This document shows, piece by piece, positions 54,043 through 62,952 of a DNA stretch of 64,000 nt. Where the stretch lies: positions 29,630 through 93,629 of the forward strand of contig NZ_JAIVFN010000005.1 of the NCBI RefSeq assembly GCF_030015065.1. The letters run 5' to 3'. This DNA is from Xanthobacter autotrophicus (lineage in GTDB: Bacteria; Pseudomonadota; Alphaproteobacteria; Rhizobiales; Xanthobacteraceae). Positions within the stretch are counted from its first letter, which is position 1; each line of letters begins with the position of its first letter. Both the position numbers and the translations under genes were made by a program. The notes beneath the pieces were generated by a model. The model saw only the letters and a program-made list of their open reading frames with translations, searched no databases and was not told the DNA's origin.

Positions 54043-54055
54043 GGCCTTCCGCCGG

Positions 54056-54073
54056 GGGCGGGACCTCCCGCCC
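54056..54073. terminator. Inverted repeat between convergent ppa and nasA
   Basis: A perfect 8-bp inverted repeat, GGGCGGGA-CC-TCCCGCCC, fills the gap between the stop codons of ppa and nasA. There is no T-tract on either side, so termination efficiency is uncertain. Confidence 0.5.
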
Positions 54074-56767
54074 TCAGGCCGGCACCGTCGTCTCCGTCAG
54101 GAGGCGGCGGATCTCGGGCAGGCACGAGCCGCAGTTCGTGCCTGCCTTCAGCTTGTCCCCCACCATCGCCGCATCGTGCGCGCCGGCGCGGATGGCGCCC
54201 ACGATGGCATCGCGCGGCACGCCGAAGCAGGCGCACACCAGCGGCCCGCACGCGGCCGCAGCCCCCGCCCGCCGGCCCGCCAGCAGGGTCCGCCGGTCGG
54301 CGGTGGAGACCTTGCCTTCCGAAAGCAGGCCCTTGAGCGCGTCCCACGCCACGCGCCGGCCGGCCGTGCCCACGAACACCGCGAAATCGAGCCGCCCGTC
54401 CCCGTCGAAGGCGGCGGCACGGTAAAGGCCCGAGGGAGCGTCCACCAGTTCCGCCAGATCAAGTTGGGCGGAAGGGGCAGGGCCTTCCGCCTTGACCCAC
54501 CGGGCCCAGTCGTCCGGCCCGAGGTGGCCCGCCATGCGCCAGCCGAAGCCGCCCTCCAGCGCCGCCCGCGCCCACCACAGGCCCTGCGGCATTTCCAGCC
54601 GGCGCCGCGACAGCACGAAGCCCTCGAACGGCGCGGCGTAGGGCGCGAGGGTGGCGGGCGTCGCCTTCGAATCGGGCTGGCCGGAATGGGGGTCGGTGAC
54701 GCCGTGGACGAGCGGACCCACCCGCCCATGGGAGGAGGTCGCCGCGCTCCAGTGGATGGGCGCGAACAGGGTGCCGCGCCGCTGCCCGGCGTCGATCCTG
54801 ACTTCCAGCACCGCCGCGCCGTGGGCGCTCGACACCCGCGCCAGCGCGCCATCGGCGAGGCCGAGGGGCGCCGCATCGTCCGGATGCACGGCGACGAAGG
54901 GGGCCGGGATGTGCGCGCCCAGCCGGGGGGAGAGGCCGGTGCGGGTCATGGTGTGCCACTGGTCGCGGACGCGGCCGGTGTTGAGCAGGAAGGGGAAGGC
55001 GTCGCTCGTCCGCGCCGCCTCGACCGGGGCCGGCGCCACGAAGCGGGCGCGCCGGTCGGCGGTGAAATAGCCGCCGGCGGCGAACAGCCTTTGGGTGCCC
55101 TCGGGCCGTCCGCGCGGGGCCGGCCACTGGACCGGGGCGAAATCCTGGTAGGCGGCGTCGGATAGGTCGGCGAAGGCGGAGATGTCGAAGTCGCGGGTGC
55201 CGGCATTCTCGAAGCCGGAGAGCGCGGCATGCTCGCGGAAGATGTCCGCCGGTCCGCGCCACGCGAAGGCCGCGCCGAAGCCGAGGCGCGCCGCCACCTG
55301 CGCCAGCGCCCACCAATTGGGCTTCACCGCGCCGGGCGGGGCGAGGAAGGGCCGCTGGCGCGAGATGCGCCGCTCGGAATTGGTGACGGTGCCGTCCTTC
55401 TCGCCCCAGGCGGCGGCGGGCAGCATCACATGGGGATGGCATGAGGCGGTATCGTTGAGCGCCACGTTCTCGGACAGCACGAACAAATCGAGGCGCTTCA
55501 GCGCGTCGCGCACGCCGTCCGCCTCGGGCAGGCTCACGGCCGGGTTGGTTCCCATGACCCACAGCGCCCTGATCTCCCCCCGGCCGATGGCGGCGAACAG
55601 GTCCACCGCCTTGTGGCCCTCGCGGGTGGCGATGCCGGGCGCGTCCCAGAAGCGGCGCACAAGGTCCACCTCCTCCGGCGAAAAGCCCATGTGGGCGGCG
55701 AGCTGGTTGGCGAGCCCGCCCACCTCGCGCCCCCCCATGGCATTGGGCTGGCCGGTCAGCGAAAACGGCCCCATGCCCTCGCGGCCCATGCGGCCGGTGG
55801 CGAAATGGCAGTTGAGGATGGAATTGACCTTGTCGGTGCCCGCCACCGACTGGTTCACCCCCTGCGAATAGCAGGTCACCGTCTTCGCGGTTTGCGCGAA
55901 CAGGGCGAAGAAGCGCGCCACGTCCTCGACCGCGAGGCCGCAGGCGCGGGCGGTGGCCGCGGCGTCCGGGGCCACGGCGCGGGCGTGGGCGAGCGCATCG
56001 TCGAAGCCGGTGGTGTGGTCGCGCACGTAAGTCGCGTCGAACGCCGGGCTCTGCGCCAGATGGGCGAGGAGGCCTGAAAACAGCAGGGCGTCGGTGCCCT
56101 GGGCCAGCGGCAGGTGCAGGTCGGCTTCCGCCGCCGTCTCGGTGCGGCGGGGGTCGATGACCACGAATTTCGTGCCCCGCGCCTTGCGCGCCGCCTCCAT
56201 GCGGCGGAACAGCACCGGATGGCACCATGCGGTGTTGGAGCCCACCAGCACGATGAGATCCGCCGCCTCCAGGTCCTCATAGGACCCCGGCACCGTGTCC
56301 GAGCCGAAGCCGCGCTTGTGCCCGGCCACGGAGGAGGACATGCACAGGCGCGAATTGGTGTCCACGTGGGCGGTGCCGAGGAAGCCCTTCGCCAGCTTGT
56401 TGGCGACGTAATAATCCTCGGTCAGCAACTGGCCGGAGAGGTAGAAGGCGATGGCCTCCGGCCCGTGGGTGTCGCGCACACCCTTAAGGCTGTCCGCGAT
56501 GCGGTCGAGGGCAGCGTCCCACGAGGCGCGGGCGAGCGCCCCGTCGGCCCCGCGCACCATAGGAAAGAGCAGGCGGGTGTCGAGCCCCACCGTCTCCCCC
56601 AGCGCCGCGCCCTTGGAACACAGGCGGCCGAGATTGGCCGGGTGGGCGGCGTCACCCTCCACCAGCGCGCCGCCGCGGCCGTCCGGCGTCGCCTTCACCC
56701 CGCAGCCGACGCCGCAATAGGGGCAGGTGGTCTTCACCGAGGGGGGCGAGGCGAGAGGCGCATTCAT
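54074..56767 (-). CDS. nasA: Assimilatory nitrate reductase catalytic subunit
   Basis: The roughly 897-residue molybdopterin enzyme has an N-terminal [4Fe-4S] site (Cys15, 18, 22 and 50; TTCPYCGVGCGV and RLCSKG). The molybdopterin domains include SGQLLTEDYYVANKLAKGFLG, TGRMGREGMGPFSLTGQPNAM and MGTNPAVSLPEAD. A C-terminal BFD-like [2Fe-2S] domain has CACFG and CGSC. It reduces nitrate to nitrite in the cytoplasm. It is the last gene of the nitrate operon. The ATG at 56767 is preferred; the frame runs to 56854, inside or next to a palindromic repeat, without a ribosome site. Confidence 0.93.
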   Translation of the reverse strand: MNAPLASPPSVKTTCPYCGVGCGVKATPDGRGGALVEGDAAHPANLGRLCSKGAALGETVGLDTRLLFPMVRGADGALARASWDAALDRIADSLKGVRDTHGPEAIAFYLSGQLLTEDYYVANKLAKGFLGTAHVDTNSRLCMSSSVAGHKRGFGSDTVPGSYEDLEAADLIVLVGSNTAWCHPVLFRRMEAARKARGTKFVVIDPRRTETAAEADLHLPLAQGTDALLFSGLLAHLAQSPAFDATYVRDHTTGFDDALAHARAVAPDAAATARACGLAVEDVARFFALFAQTAKTVTCYSQGVNQSVAGTDKVNSILNCHFATGRMGREGMGPFSLTGQPNAMGGREVGGLANQLAAHMGFSPEEVDLVRRFWDAPGIATREGHKAVDLFAAIGRGEIRALWVMGTNPAVSLPEADGVRDALKRLDLFVLSENVALNDTASCHPHVMLPAAAWGEKDGTVTNSERRISRQRPFLAPPGAVKPNWWALAQVAARLGFGAAFAWRGPADIFREHAALSGFENAGTRDFDISAFADLSDAAYQDFAPVQWPAPRGRPEGTQRLFAAGGYFTADRRARFVAPAPVEAARTSDAFPFLLNTGRVRDQWHTMTRTGLSPRLGAHIPAPFVAVHPDDAAPLGLADGALARVSSAHGAAVLEVRIDAGQRRGTLFAPIHWSAATSSHGRVGPLVHGVTDPHSGQPDSKATPATLAPYAAPFEGFVLSRRRLEMPQGLWWARAALEGGFGWRMAGHLGPDDWARWVKAEGPAPSAQLDLAELVDAPSGLYRAAAFDGDGRLDFAVFVGTAGRRVAWDALKGLLSEGKVSTADRRTLLAGRRAGAAAACGPLVCACFGVPRDAIVGAIRAGAHDAAMVGDKLKAGTNCGSCLPEIRRLLTETTVPA

Positions 56768-56869
56768 GGGGTTGGCCGATCCTGCCTGAGGCTGCTGGAG
56801 CACGCGCCGATCTGCCTGCAACGCAGGCTGCTCGGATAACGCGTTCTCTTTCATTAAGGGAGAGCGCGA

Positions 56870-56909
56870 TCTGATCAGATTGAGCCAGTCCGATCGGATC
56901 GCGCTCTCG
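56870..56909. repeat. Dispersed structured repeat, family A copy 4 (palindromic)
   Basis: GAGAGCGCGATC...GATCGCGCTCTC forms a perfect 12-bp outer stem enclosing AGATTGAGCCAGTCC. It shares GATCGGATCGCGCTCT with copy 1. It lies between the flavoprotein gene (its 3' end is two bases away) and nasA, within one operon. Confidence 0.75.
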
Positions 56910-56911
56910 GG

Positions 56912-58543
56912 TCAGTACACGTCGGCCTGGTAGCGGCCGGCGGTCTTCAGGTCCGCCACGAAGCGGGCCGCCGCCTCCGCCGAGAGGCCGCCATGCTCGG
57001 CGGCCACCGCCGTCACCGCCGCTTCCACGTCCTTCGCCATGCGCTTGGCATCGCCACAGATATAGAAGTGCGCGCCGGCCTGAAGCCACGCCCAGAGTTC
57101 CGGCCCCGCCGCGCGGATCTTGTCCTGCACGTAGACCTTGGCGGCGCCGTCCCGCGACCATGCGGTGTCGAGCCTTGTGAGGGTGCCGCAGGCCTGGAGG
57201 CCCGACAGCTCGTCCTCGTAGAAGAAGTCCGTGTCGCGCTTCTGGTGGCCGAAGAACAGCCAGTTGCGCCCGCTCGCTTTGGTGGCGAGCCGCTCGTGCA
57301 GGAAGGAGCGGAACGGGGCGATGCCGGTGCCCGGCCCCACCATGATCACGTCCCTGGAGAGGTCGGCCGGCAGGGCGAACCCGTGCGCCTTCTGGATATA
57401 GGCCTTCATGCGCGTGCCCGCCGCGATGCGGCCGCCGAGGAAGGTGGAGGCGACGCCGAGCCTTGTGCGTCCGGCCATGTCGTAGCGCACCGCGTCCACC
57501 GTCAGGGTGAGCTTGCCGGGGGTCGCCGTGGGGCTGGAGGAGATGGAGTAAAGCCGGGGCTGGAGCGGCTCCAGGCATTCCACCAAAGCCTCCGGATCGG
57601 GACGGATGCCGGGGAACTTCTCCAGCGCCGCCAGCACGTCGAGGGTGGCGGCATCGCCGTCCGGGTCCTCGCCGGAGGCCAGCGCCCGGGCCTTGGCCTT
57701 GCGCTCGCCTCCGGTGATGTAGGAAATGAGGGTGAACAGGGCATCGGGGGCCGATTTCAGGCACACTTCGCGGGAGAGCACCTCGCCCAGCGTGGTGTCG
57801 GCGATGGGGAAATCCGGCGGGGCGTGGAGCGCGGCGAGCACCGCCGCCACCAGGTCCGGATCGTTCACCGGGAACACGCCGAAGCTGTCGCCGGCCACAT
57901 AGTCGATGCCGGAGCCGCTAAGATCGAACTCGATATGCCAGGTCTCCTTCTCGGAGCCGTCCTTGTTGAGGCGGGTGCGGCCGAGAAAGGTGACCTCGCC
58001 CGGATTTTCACGGGTGCCCAAAGGCGCCGGGGCGTGGGGCTCGTGGGCGTAGGAGACGGCGGCCGGCGCGGGGGCGGCGGCCGGCTTGGTGGCCGGGGCG
58101 GCGGTCTCCTCCGCGAGCTGCTTCAGCATGCGCAGGGTCTCCTTGCCGCCGGGGGCGCAGAGGTTGAGCTTGCTCTCGGCGCCGTCGGCCAGCGCCTTGG
58201 CGTAGGTCTCGCACACATAGCCGCACTGGCCGCAATCCTGCTGGGCCATGGCCGCCATCATGCGGCGGGGCAGGGCCTTGCCCTCTGCCAGCTTCATGCG
58301 CTCGGCCAGCGGCATGGCGGGGTCGTGCCAGGGTGCGCCATCGTCGGCCGCCTCCACCGCCGGGGCAGGCATGTCGGGCATCAGCGCCGCCGCGTCGCCC
58401 GCCGAGAGGGCGGTGGGGGCGCTGACCTGATCGGCCGAGAGGATGGCGGCGAAGAAGCCGTTCAGCCACGCCCGCTGCTCGCCGGTGAATGGGGCGCTGT
58501 CGGGCAAAACGGGCACAACGGGAATGCGGGTCTGGAGGCTCAT
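56912..58543 (-). CDS. CysJ-like FAD/NADPH reductase with N-terminal 4Fe-4S domain
   Basis: The 543-residue product lacks the FMN (flavodoxin) domain of CysJ. In its place residues 95-135 carry a four-Cys motif (Cys104, 107, 111, 129; DCGQCGYVCETYA and NLCAPGG) suited to a [4Fe-4S] cluster. The FAD-binding part has RLYSISSSP, and the NADPH part has VGPGTGIAPFRSFL and HFYICGDAKRM. It probably carries electrons from NADPH to NirA or NasA. It sits between nirA and nasA on the minus strand. The ATG at 58543 is chosen on family-like N-terminus; the frame extends to 58612. Confidence 0.88.
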   Translation of the reverse strand: MSLQTRIPVVPVLPDSAPFTGEQRAWLNGFFAAILSADQVSAPTALSAGDAAALMPDMPAPAVEAADDGAPWHDPAMPLAERMKLAEGKALPRRMMAAMAQQDCGQCGYVCETYAKALADGAESKLNLCAPGGKETLRMLKQLAEETAAPATKPAAAPAPAAVSYAHEPHAPAPLGTRENPGEVTFLGRTRLNKDGSEKETWHIEFDLSGSGIDYVAGDSFGVFPVNDPDLVAAVLAALHAPPDFPIADTTLGEVLSREVCLKSAPDALFTLISYITGGERKAKARALASGEDPDGDAATLDVLAALEKFPGIRPDPEALVECLEPLQPRLYSISSSPTATPGKLTLTVDAVRYDMAGRTRLGVASTFLGGRIAAGTRMKAYIQKAHGFALPADLSRDVIMVGPGTGIAPFRSFLHERLATKASGRNWLFFGHQKRDTDFFYEDELSGLQACGTLTRLDTAWSRDGAAKVYVQDKIRAAGPELWAWLQAGAHFYICGDAKRMAKDVEAAVTAVAAEHGGLSAEAAARFVADLKTAGRYQADVY

Positions 58544-58630
58544 GGCTGTGGTCTCTGTGTCGCGTGGCGCGCCTCGGGCGCGAAGTCTTGCGTCAGGCCG
58601 CCCGGCGGCCATTCGGATCAGGTGCGGTGC

Positions 58631-60394
58631 TCATGCCGCCGCCTCCGCCAGCGCTTTCAGCGCCTCGGGGTCCATGCGGCGGGTGAAGGGGGCGAAGGCC
58701 TCGCCGTCCTGGCGGTGGGCCATCCAGATCTTCAGCAGGCGCTCCACCACCATGGGGGCGTTTTCCGCCTTCACGTCGCGATAAAGCTCGCGGGCGATGG
58801 CGGCATCCGCGCCGAAGCCGCCGCCGACGAACAGGTGATAGCCGTCCACCGTGTCGCCATCGTCATTGATGGCCACCCGTGCGCCGATGAGGCCGATGTC
58901 GCCGATATAATGCTGGGCGCAGCTGTTGTGGCAGCCGGTGACATGGATGTTCACCGGCCCGTCGAGGTCGAGACGCTCCTCGCAGTGGGCGAGGATGGCG
59001 CGGGCCGTGCCCTTGGTGTCGGCGGCGGCGAAGCGGCAGCCCTTCGACCCCGTGCAGGCCACAAGCCCGGCCTGCAGCGGCGTCGCCTGCGTGGAAAGCC
59101 CGAGCGCCGCGATGGCGGTGCAGGCTGCCTCCACCTCCGCGTCGGCAACGCCCGAGATGAGGAGGTTCTGCCAGACGGTGAGGCGGATATCGCCGTCGCC
59201 CATGCGCGCGGCGATGTCGGCGAGGCCGTGCATCTGCGGAACGCTCATGCGGCCCACCGGCAGGCCGACGCCGATGTAATTCAGCCCCGCCTGCTTCTGG
59301 GCATGGACGCCGAGATGAGCCAGGCGGTCGGCCTCGGCGCGGGGCGCCACCGCCTCGGCCGGCAGGCGGGTGAAGGGACGACCGAGCTTCTTCTCCACCA
59401 GCGCCAGGAAGCCGTCGAAGCCCATGGCGTCGAGCACGTATTTGAGGCGGGCCTTCTTGCGGTCGGTGCGGTCGCCGGTGTCGATGAAGGCGCGCACGAT
59501 GGCGGCGGCCACCTCGGTCGCCTCATCTGGGCGCACCACGATGCCGGTGTCGCGGGCAAAATCCTTGTGGCCGGTGATGCCGCCCAGCGCGAGGCGCAGC
59601 CACACCCCCGGCGCCACGCCGAACCCGTCTTTCACCTCCACCGCCTGGAAGCCGATGTCGTTGGTGTCCTCCAGCGCGCCGATGGTGCCGGCGCCGTCGA
59701 ACGCCACGTTGAACTTGCGCGGCAGGCCGTACATGTCGCGATTGTTGAGGATGTAGTGGTGCCACTCCTTTGCCAGCGGGCGGGTGTCGAGGAGCTCCTG
59801 CGGGTCGATGCCGGCGGTGGGGGTGCCGGTCACGTTGCGGATGTTGTCCGCCCCCGAGCCCTTGGCGGTGAGGCCGAGATCCACCAGCTTCTCCAGCACC
59901 GCGATGCCGTCGGTGGCCGGGATCTCGCGGATCTGGAGGTTTGCTCGGGTGGTCACGTCGGTGTAGTTGCCGCCGTGGGCGGCAGCGATGTCGGCGACGC
60001 CGCGGAACTGCCAGTGGGTCAGGATGCCGTTGGGAATGCGCAGGCGGCACATGAAGCTGTCCTGCGCCGGCGCCACATGGAACAGGCCGTGGAACTTCCA
60101 GCGGAACACGTCCGGACCCTTGGGAAAGACGCCCTCGTGCGCGGCCGTCTTCATGCGGGGGTAGGAATCAAGGCCCAGCTCCTCGCGCTTGCCCTTCTCC
60201 TCAGGCGTGAGCTTCCTGCCCTGCGCCTCGAAGCGGGCCATGGCCTTGAGGCCCGCCGCGTCGGGTCCGGTGGGCTCGGCGGCAGCGACGGGCGCGCCCG
60301 CCGGCGCGGCGCCGCGGGTGATCTGCACCGCCTTGGCGCCGGAGACGAAGCCTTCCAGATAGCGTTTCTGGTCGATGGAAAAATCGCCGCCCAT
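58631..60394 (-). CDS. nirA: Ferredoxin-type nitrite/sulfite reductase (NirA), siroheme enzyme
   Basis: The 587-residue product has two nitrite/sulfite reductase half-domains. The C-terminal one carries the siroheme/[4Fe-4S] ligands in ACTGSKGCRFAAADTK and GCHNSCAQHYIGDIGLIG. The N-terminal half has FMCRLRIPNGILTHWQFRGVADI and DVTTRANLQIREI. It reduces nitrite to ammonium by six electrons in the cytoplasm. Being in the nas operon makes nitrite the likely substrate rather than sulfite. The next gene upstream ends 10 bases before it. Confidence 0.94.
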   Translation of the reverse strand: MGGDFSIDQKRYLEGFVSGAKAVQITRGAAPAGAPVAAAEPTGPDAAGLKAMARFEAQGRKLTPEEKGKREELGLDSYPRMKTAAHEGVFPKGPDVFRWKFHGLFHVAPAQDSFMCRLRIPNGILTHWQFRGVADIAAAHGGNYTDVTTRANLQIREIPATDGIAVLEKLVDLGLTAKGSGADNIRNVTGTPTAGIDPQELLDTRPLAKEWHHYILNNRDMYGLPRKFNVAFDGAGTIGALEDTNDIGFQAVEVKDGFGVAPGVWLRLALGGITGHKDFARDTGIVVRPDEATEVAAAIVRAFIDTGDRTDRKKARLKYVLDAMGFDGFLALVEKKLGRPFTRLPAEAVAPRAEADRLAHLGVHAQKQAGLNYIGVGLPVGRMSVPQMHGLADIAARMGDGDIRLTVWQNLLISGVADAEVEAACTAIAALGLSTQATPLQAGLVACTGSKGCRFAAADTKGTARAILAHCEERLDLDGPVNIHVTGCHNSCAQHYIGDIGLIGARVAINDDGDTVDGYHLFVGGGFGADAAIARELYRDVKAENAPMVVERLLKIWMAHRQDGEAFAPFTRRMDPEALKALAEAAA

Positions 60395-60404
60395 GGGTCT
60401 CTCC

Positions 60405-61625
60405 TCAGGCCGCTGCGGCGATGGCGTCCCGCCCGAAGGCGAGATCGGCGCGCATGGCGGTGATGGGGGTGCGTTTGGTGATGAGGTCGAGATAGAACAG
60501 GCCGTCCGCCGTATCGCCGAACAGCACGGCGCCCGCGAGCAGCCCGTCTTTCACGATGAGCCGGCGATAAACGCCAAGCCCCTGGTCGGTGAGCACGATG
60601 TCTTCCGTGCCTTCGCCGCCGGTGACGTCCCCCGCCGAGAAGACGGGGACGCCCGAAACCTTCAGATTGGTGGCCACCACCGAGCCCTCGTAGCGCGCCT
60701 CTTCCCCCGCAAGGCGCCGGGCGAGCACGCGGGCCTGCTCATAGGCCGGGGCCACGAGGCCGTAGGCGATGCCGCGATGCTCGGCGCATTCCCCGATGGC
60801 GTAGATGGCGGGGTCGGAAGTGGACAGCGTGTCATCGACGAGAATGCCGCGCTTCACCTCCAGCCCGGCCGCGCGGGCAAGGTCGGCATTGGGGGTGACG
60901 CCGCAGGCCACCACCACGAGGTCGGCCGCCACCACGCCCCCATCTTTCAGCCTGAGGCCGGTGACACGGCCGTCGCCATCGCCCTCGATGGCGTCGCTGG
61001 CGGCCTGAAGCAGCACCTCGACGCCCTTGGCTTCCACCGCCCGCCGAAGAAAGCCGGCGGCGGCGGGATCGAGCTGGCGCTCCATCAGCCGGTCCATGAG
61101 ATGGACGAGGGAGGTCTTCACCCCCGCCCCGGCGAGGCCTACGGAGGCCTCCAGGCCCAGCAGCCCGCCGCCGATCACCACCGCCCGCGTGCCGGGCACG
61201 GCCGCGGCGGCGAGCAGCGCCGCCACGTCCTTCAGGTCGCGGAAGGTGTGCACGCCGTCGAGATCCATGCCCGGCAGCGGCAGGCGGATGGGGTGCGAGC
61301 CGGTGGCGAGCACGAGGCGCGCATAGGGCAGGCGCCGCCCGTCCGCCAGCACCACCGCGCGGGAGGCGCGGTCGATGGCGGCGGCGGGGGTGCCGTATTG
61401 CAGGGTCACGCCGCGATCGCGCCACCAGGAGGCGGGCTTCATCTGCGCGTCCGCGGCGGTCATGTGGCCGGCGAGCACCTCGGAGAGCAGCACCCGGTTA
61501 TAGGCGAGGTGCGGCTCCGCCCCGATCACCGCGACGGCATGGCGGCCCAGCGCGCGCTGGGCCAGCTCCTCGCAGAGCTTTGCCGCCGCCATGCCGTTGC
61601 CGATGATCAGGAGGGGCTCGCTCAT
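60405..61625 (-). CDS. FAD/NAD(P)H oxidoreductase, NirB N-terminal/NasB-like
   Basis: The 406-residue flavoprotein has LLIIGNGMAAAKLCEEL (FAD dinucleotide fold), VLATGSHPIRLPLPG, VVIGGGLLGLEASVGLAGAG (NAD fold), and the IYAIGECAEHRG FAD site. It ends after VYRRLIVKDGLLAGAVLFGD. It matches the N-terminal oxidoreductase half of NirB without the siroheme or BFD domains, so it probably delivers NAD(P)H electrons to NasA or NirA. AGAGGA lies before the ATG at 61625; the frame opens farther upstream within the globin gene. Confidence 0.9.
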   Translation of the reverse strand: MSEPLLIIGNGMAAAKLCEELAQRALGRHAVAVIGAEPHLAYNRVLLSEVLAGHMTAADAQMKPASWWRDRGVTLQYGTPAAAIDRASRAVVLADGRRLPYARLVLATGSHPIRLPLPGMDLDGVHTFRDLKDVAALLAAAAVPGTRAVVIGGGLLGLEASVGLAGAGVKTSLVHLMDRLMERQLDPAAAGFLRRAVEAKGVEVLLQAASDAIEGDGDGRVTGLRLKDGGVVAADLVVVACGVTPNADLARAAGLEVKRGILVDDTLSTSDPAIYAIGECAEHRGIAYGLVAPAYEQARVLARRLAGEEARYEGSVVATNLKVSGVPVFSAGDVTGGEGTEDIVLTDQGLGVYRRLIVKDGLLAGAVLFGDTADGLFYLDLITKRTPITAMRADLAFGRDAIAAAA

Positions 61626-61648
61626 GTGCGTGTCCTCTGGCTTTGTCC

Positions 61649-62071
61649 TCAGGCCACCGGCTCGGGGGCTTCGGCGGCGGCGATCATGACGGAGGAGAGC
61701 AGGCCGTAGGCGTCGGCCCACGCGGTCTTCACCTCGGGGGTGAAGGCCTCGCCGAGGCCCTGTTCCAGCGTCCACAAGAGGGCCGCGCCCACCACGACGT
61801 AGTGCTCGGTCTTGACGCCGTAGCCCACATGCTTGCGGGCGAGGTTCTGCGCGGCGGGAACGATGCTCGGCAGGTCCTTGAGGCCGGCGACCACCACGCC
61901 GAGGGTGGCCATCAGCTTCTGCCCCTGGGTGGTCATGTCGCCCTTGAACAGGGGCTTCACCTCGGGCGCGATCTCGAACAGGCGGCCGTAGAACAGGCCC
62001 GCCGCCGTATCGGCGATGGGAACCACCTTGGCGAAGCTGGCCTGGACCAGATCAATCTGGGTCGGTGTCAT
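61649..62071 (-). CDS. Single-domain globin (flavohemoglobin/Vgb-like)
   Basis: The 140-residue globin has FYGRLFEIAPEVKPLFKGD with the CD1-Phe region. ARKHVGYGVKTEHYVVVGAALL contains the proximal His. There is no reductase domain. Globins of this kind in nitrate assimilation operons are proposed to remove nitric oxide formed from nitrite. Its place between the transporter genes and the reductases supports that role. Confidence 0.9.
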   Translation of the reverse strand: MTPTQIDLVQASFAKVVPIADTAAGLFYGRLFEIAPEVKPLFKGDMTTQGQKLMATLGVVVAGLKDLPSIVPAAQNLARKHVGYGVKTEHYVVVGAALLWTLEQGLGEAFTPEVKTAWADAYGLLSSVMIAAAEAPEPVA

Positions 62072-62135
62072 GGCAATCTCTCCGGCTTTGAAAAAGGCGA
62101 GGGGAGCGGGCGCATCCGGCCCGCTCCGAAAGGGC

Positions 62136-62930
62136 TCAGGCGGCTTCCACGTAGCGATGGCGCTCGTGGAGGAATTTCAGCACCGCCTCGCGGGCCTTGA
62201 GGTAGGTGGCGTTGGTGACCAGCTCCAGCCGCTTGCGCGGCCGCGGCAGGTTCACCTCCAGCACCTCGCCGATGCGGGCGGAGGGACCGTTGGTCATCAT
62301 CACGATGCGGTCGGAGAGCAGCACCGCCTCGTCCACGTCGTGGGTGATCATGAGGATGGTGTTGCCGAGGCTGGCATGGATCTGCATGACGCTGTCCTGC
62401 AGGTGGGCGCGGGTGAGGGCGTCCAGCGCGCCGAAGGGCTCGTCCAGCAGCAGCACCTTGGGCTCCATGGCCAGCGCCCGGGCGATGCCCACGCGCTGCT
62501 TCATGCCGCCGGAGACCTCGGACGGGCGCTTGTCCCTGGCATGGCCCATCTGCACCAGGTCGAGGTTGTGGATGGTCCAGTCGTGGCGCTCGGTGCGCGA
62601 GCGGGTGCCGGAGAACACCTTGTCCACCGCGAGGCGCACATTGTCGTAGACCGTGAGCCAGGGCAGCAGCGAATGGTTCTGGAACACGACCGCGCGGTCC
62701 GGGCCGGGGGCGTTCACCTCCTTGCCGTCGAGGATGACGCCGCCGGTGGTCACCGGGGTGAGGCCGGCGACGATGTTGAGCAGGGTGGACTTGCCGCAGC
62801 CGGAATGGCCGATGATGGAGATGTATTCGCCCTTGGCGATGTCGAGGGAAACGTCGCGCAGCACTTCCGTGGTGGCGGCGCCGCGGGAAAAGCTCTTTCC
62901 GATCTGGCTGAGCTCGAGATAGGCGGGCAT
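62136..62930 (-). CDS. Nitrate/nitrite ABC transporter ATPase (NrtD/SsuB-like)
   Basis: The 264-residue product has Walker A GHSGCGKST, Q-loop VFQNHSLLPWLTVYDNV, signature VSGGMKQRVGIARALA, Walker B VLLLDEPFGALDALTR and the H-loop ITHDVDEAV. The LLPWLTVYDNV form is typical of the nitrate/sulfonate/taurine group. Operon context makes nitrate likely. GAGGAGCATCCC precedes the ATG at 62930. Confidence 0.93.
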   Translation of the reverse strand: MPAYLELSQIGKSFSRGAATTEVLRDVSLDIAKGEYISIIGHSGCGKSTLLNIVAGLTPVTTGGVILDGKEVNAPGPDRAVVFQNHSLLPWLTVYDNVRLAVDKVFSGTRSRTERHDWTIHNLDLVQMGHARDKRPSEVSGGMKQRVGIARALAMEPKVLLLDEPFGALDALTRAHLQDSVMQIHASLGNTILMITHDVDEAVLLSDRIVMMTNGPSARIGEVLEVNLPRPRKRLELVTNATYLKAREAVLKFLHERHRYVEAA

Positions 62931-62952
62931 GGGATGCTCCTCGAAAGTGCGA

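Noticed and set aside
56993..60463. A 1156-codon open frame on the plus strand across the nitrite reductase genes
   Set aside because: It is antisense to NirA and the Fe-S flavoprotein, both supported by catalytic motifs; its composition is that of a shadow frame.
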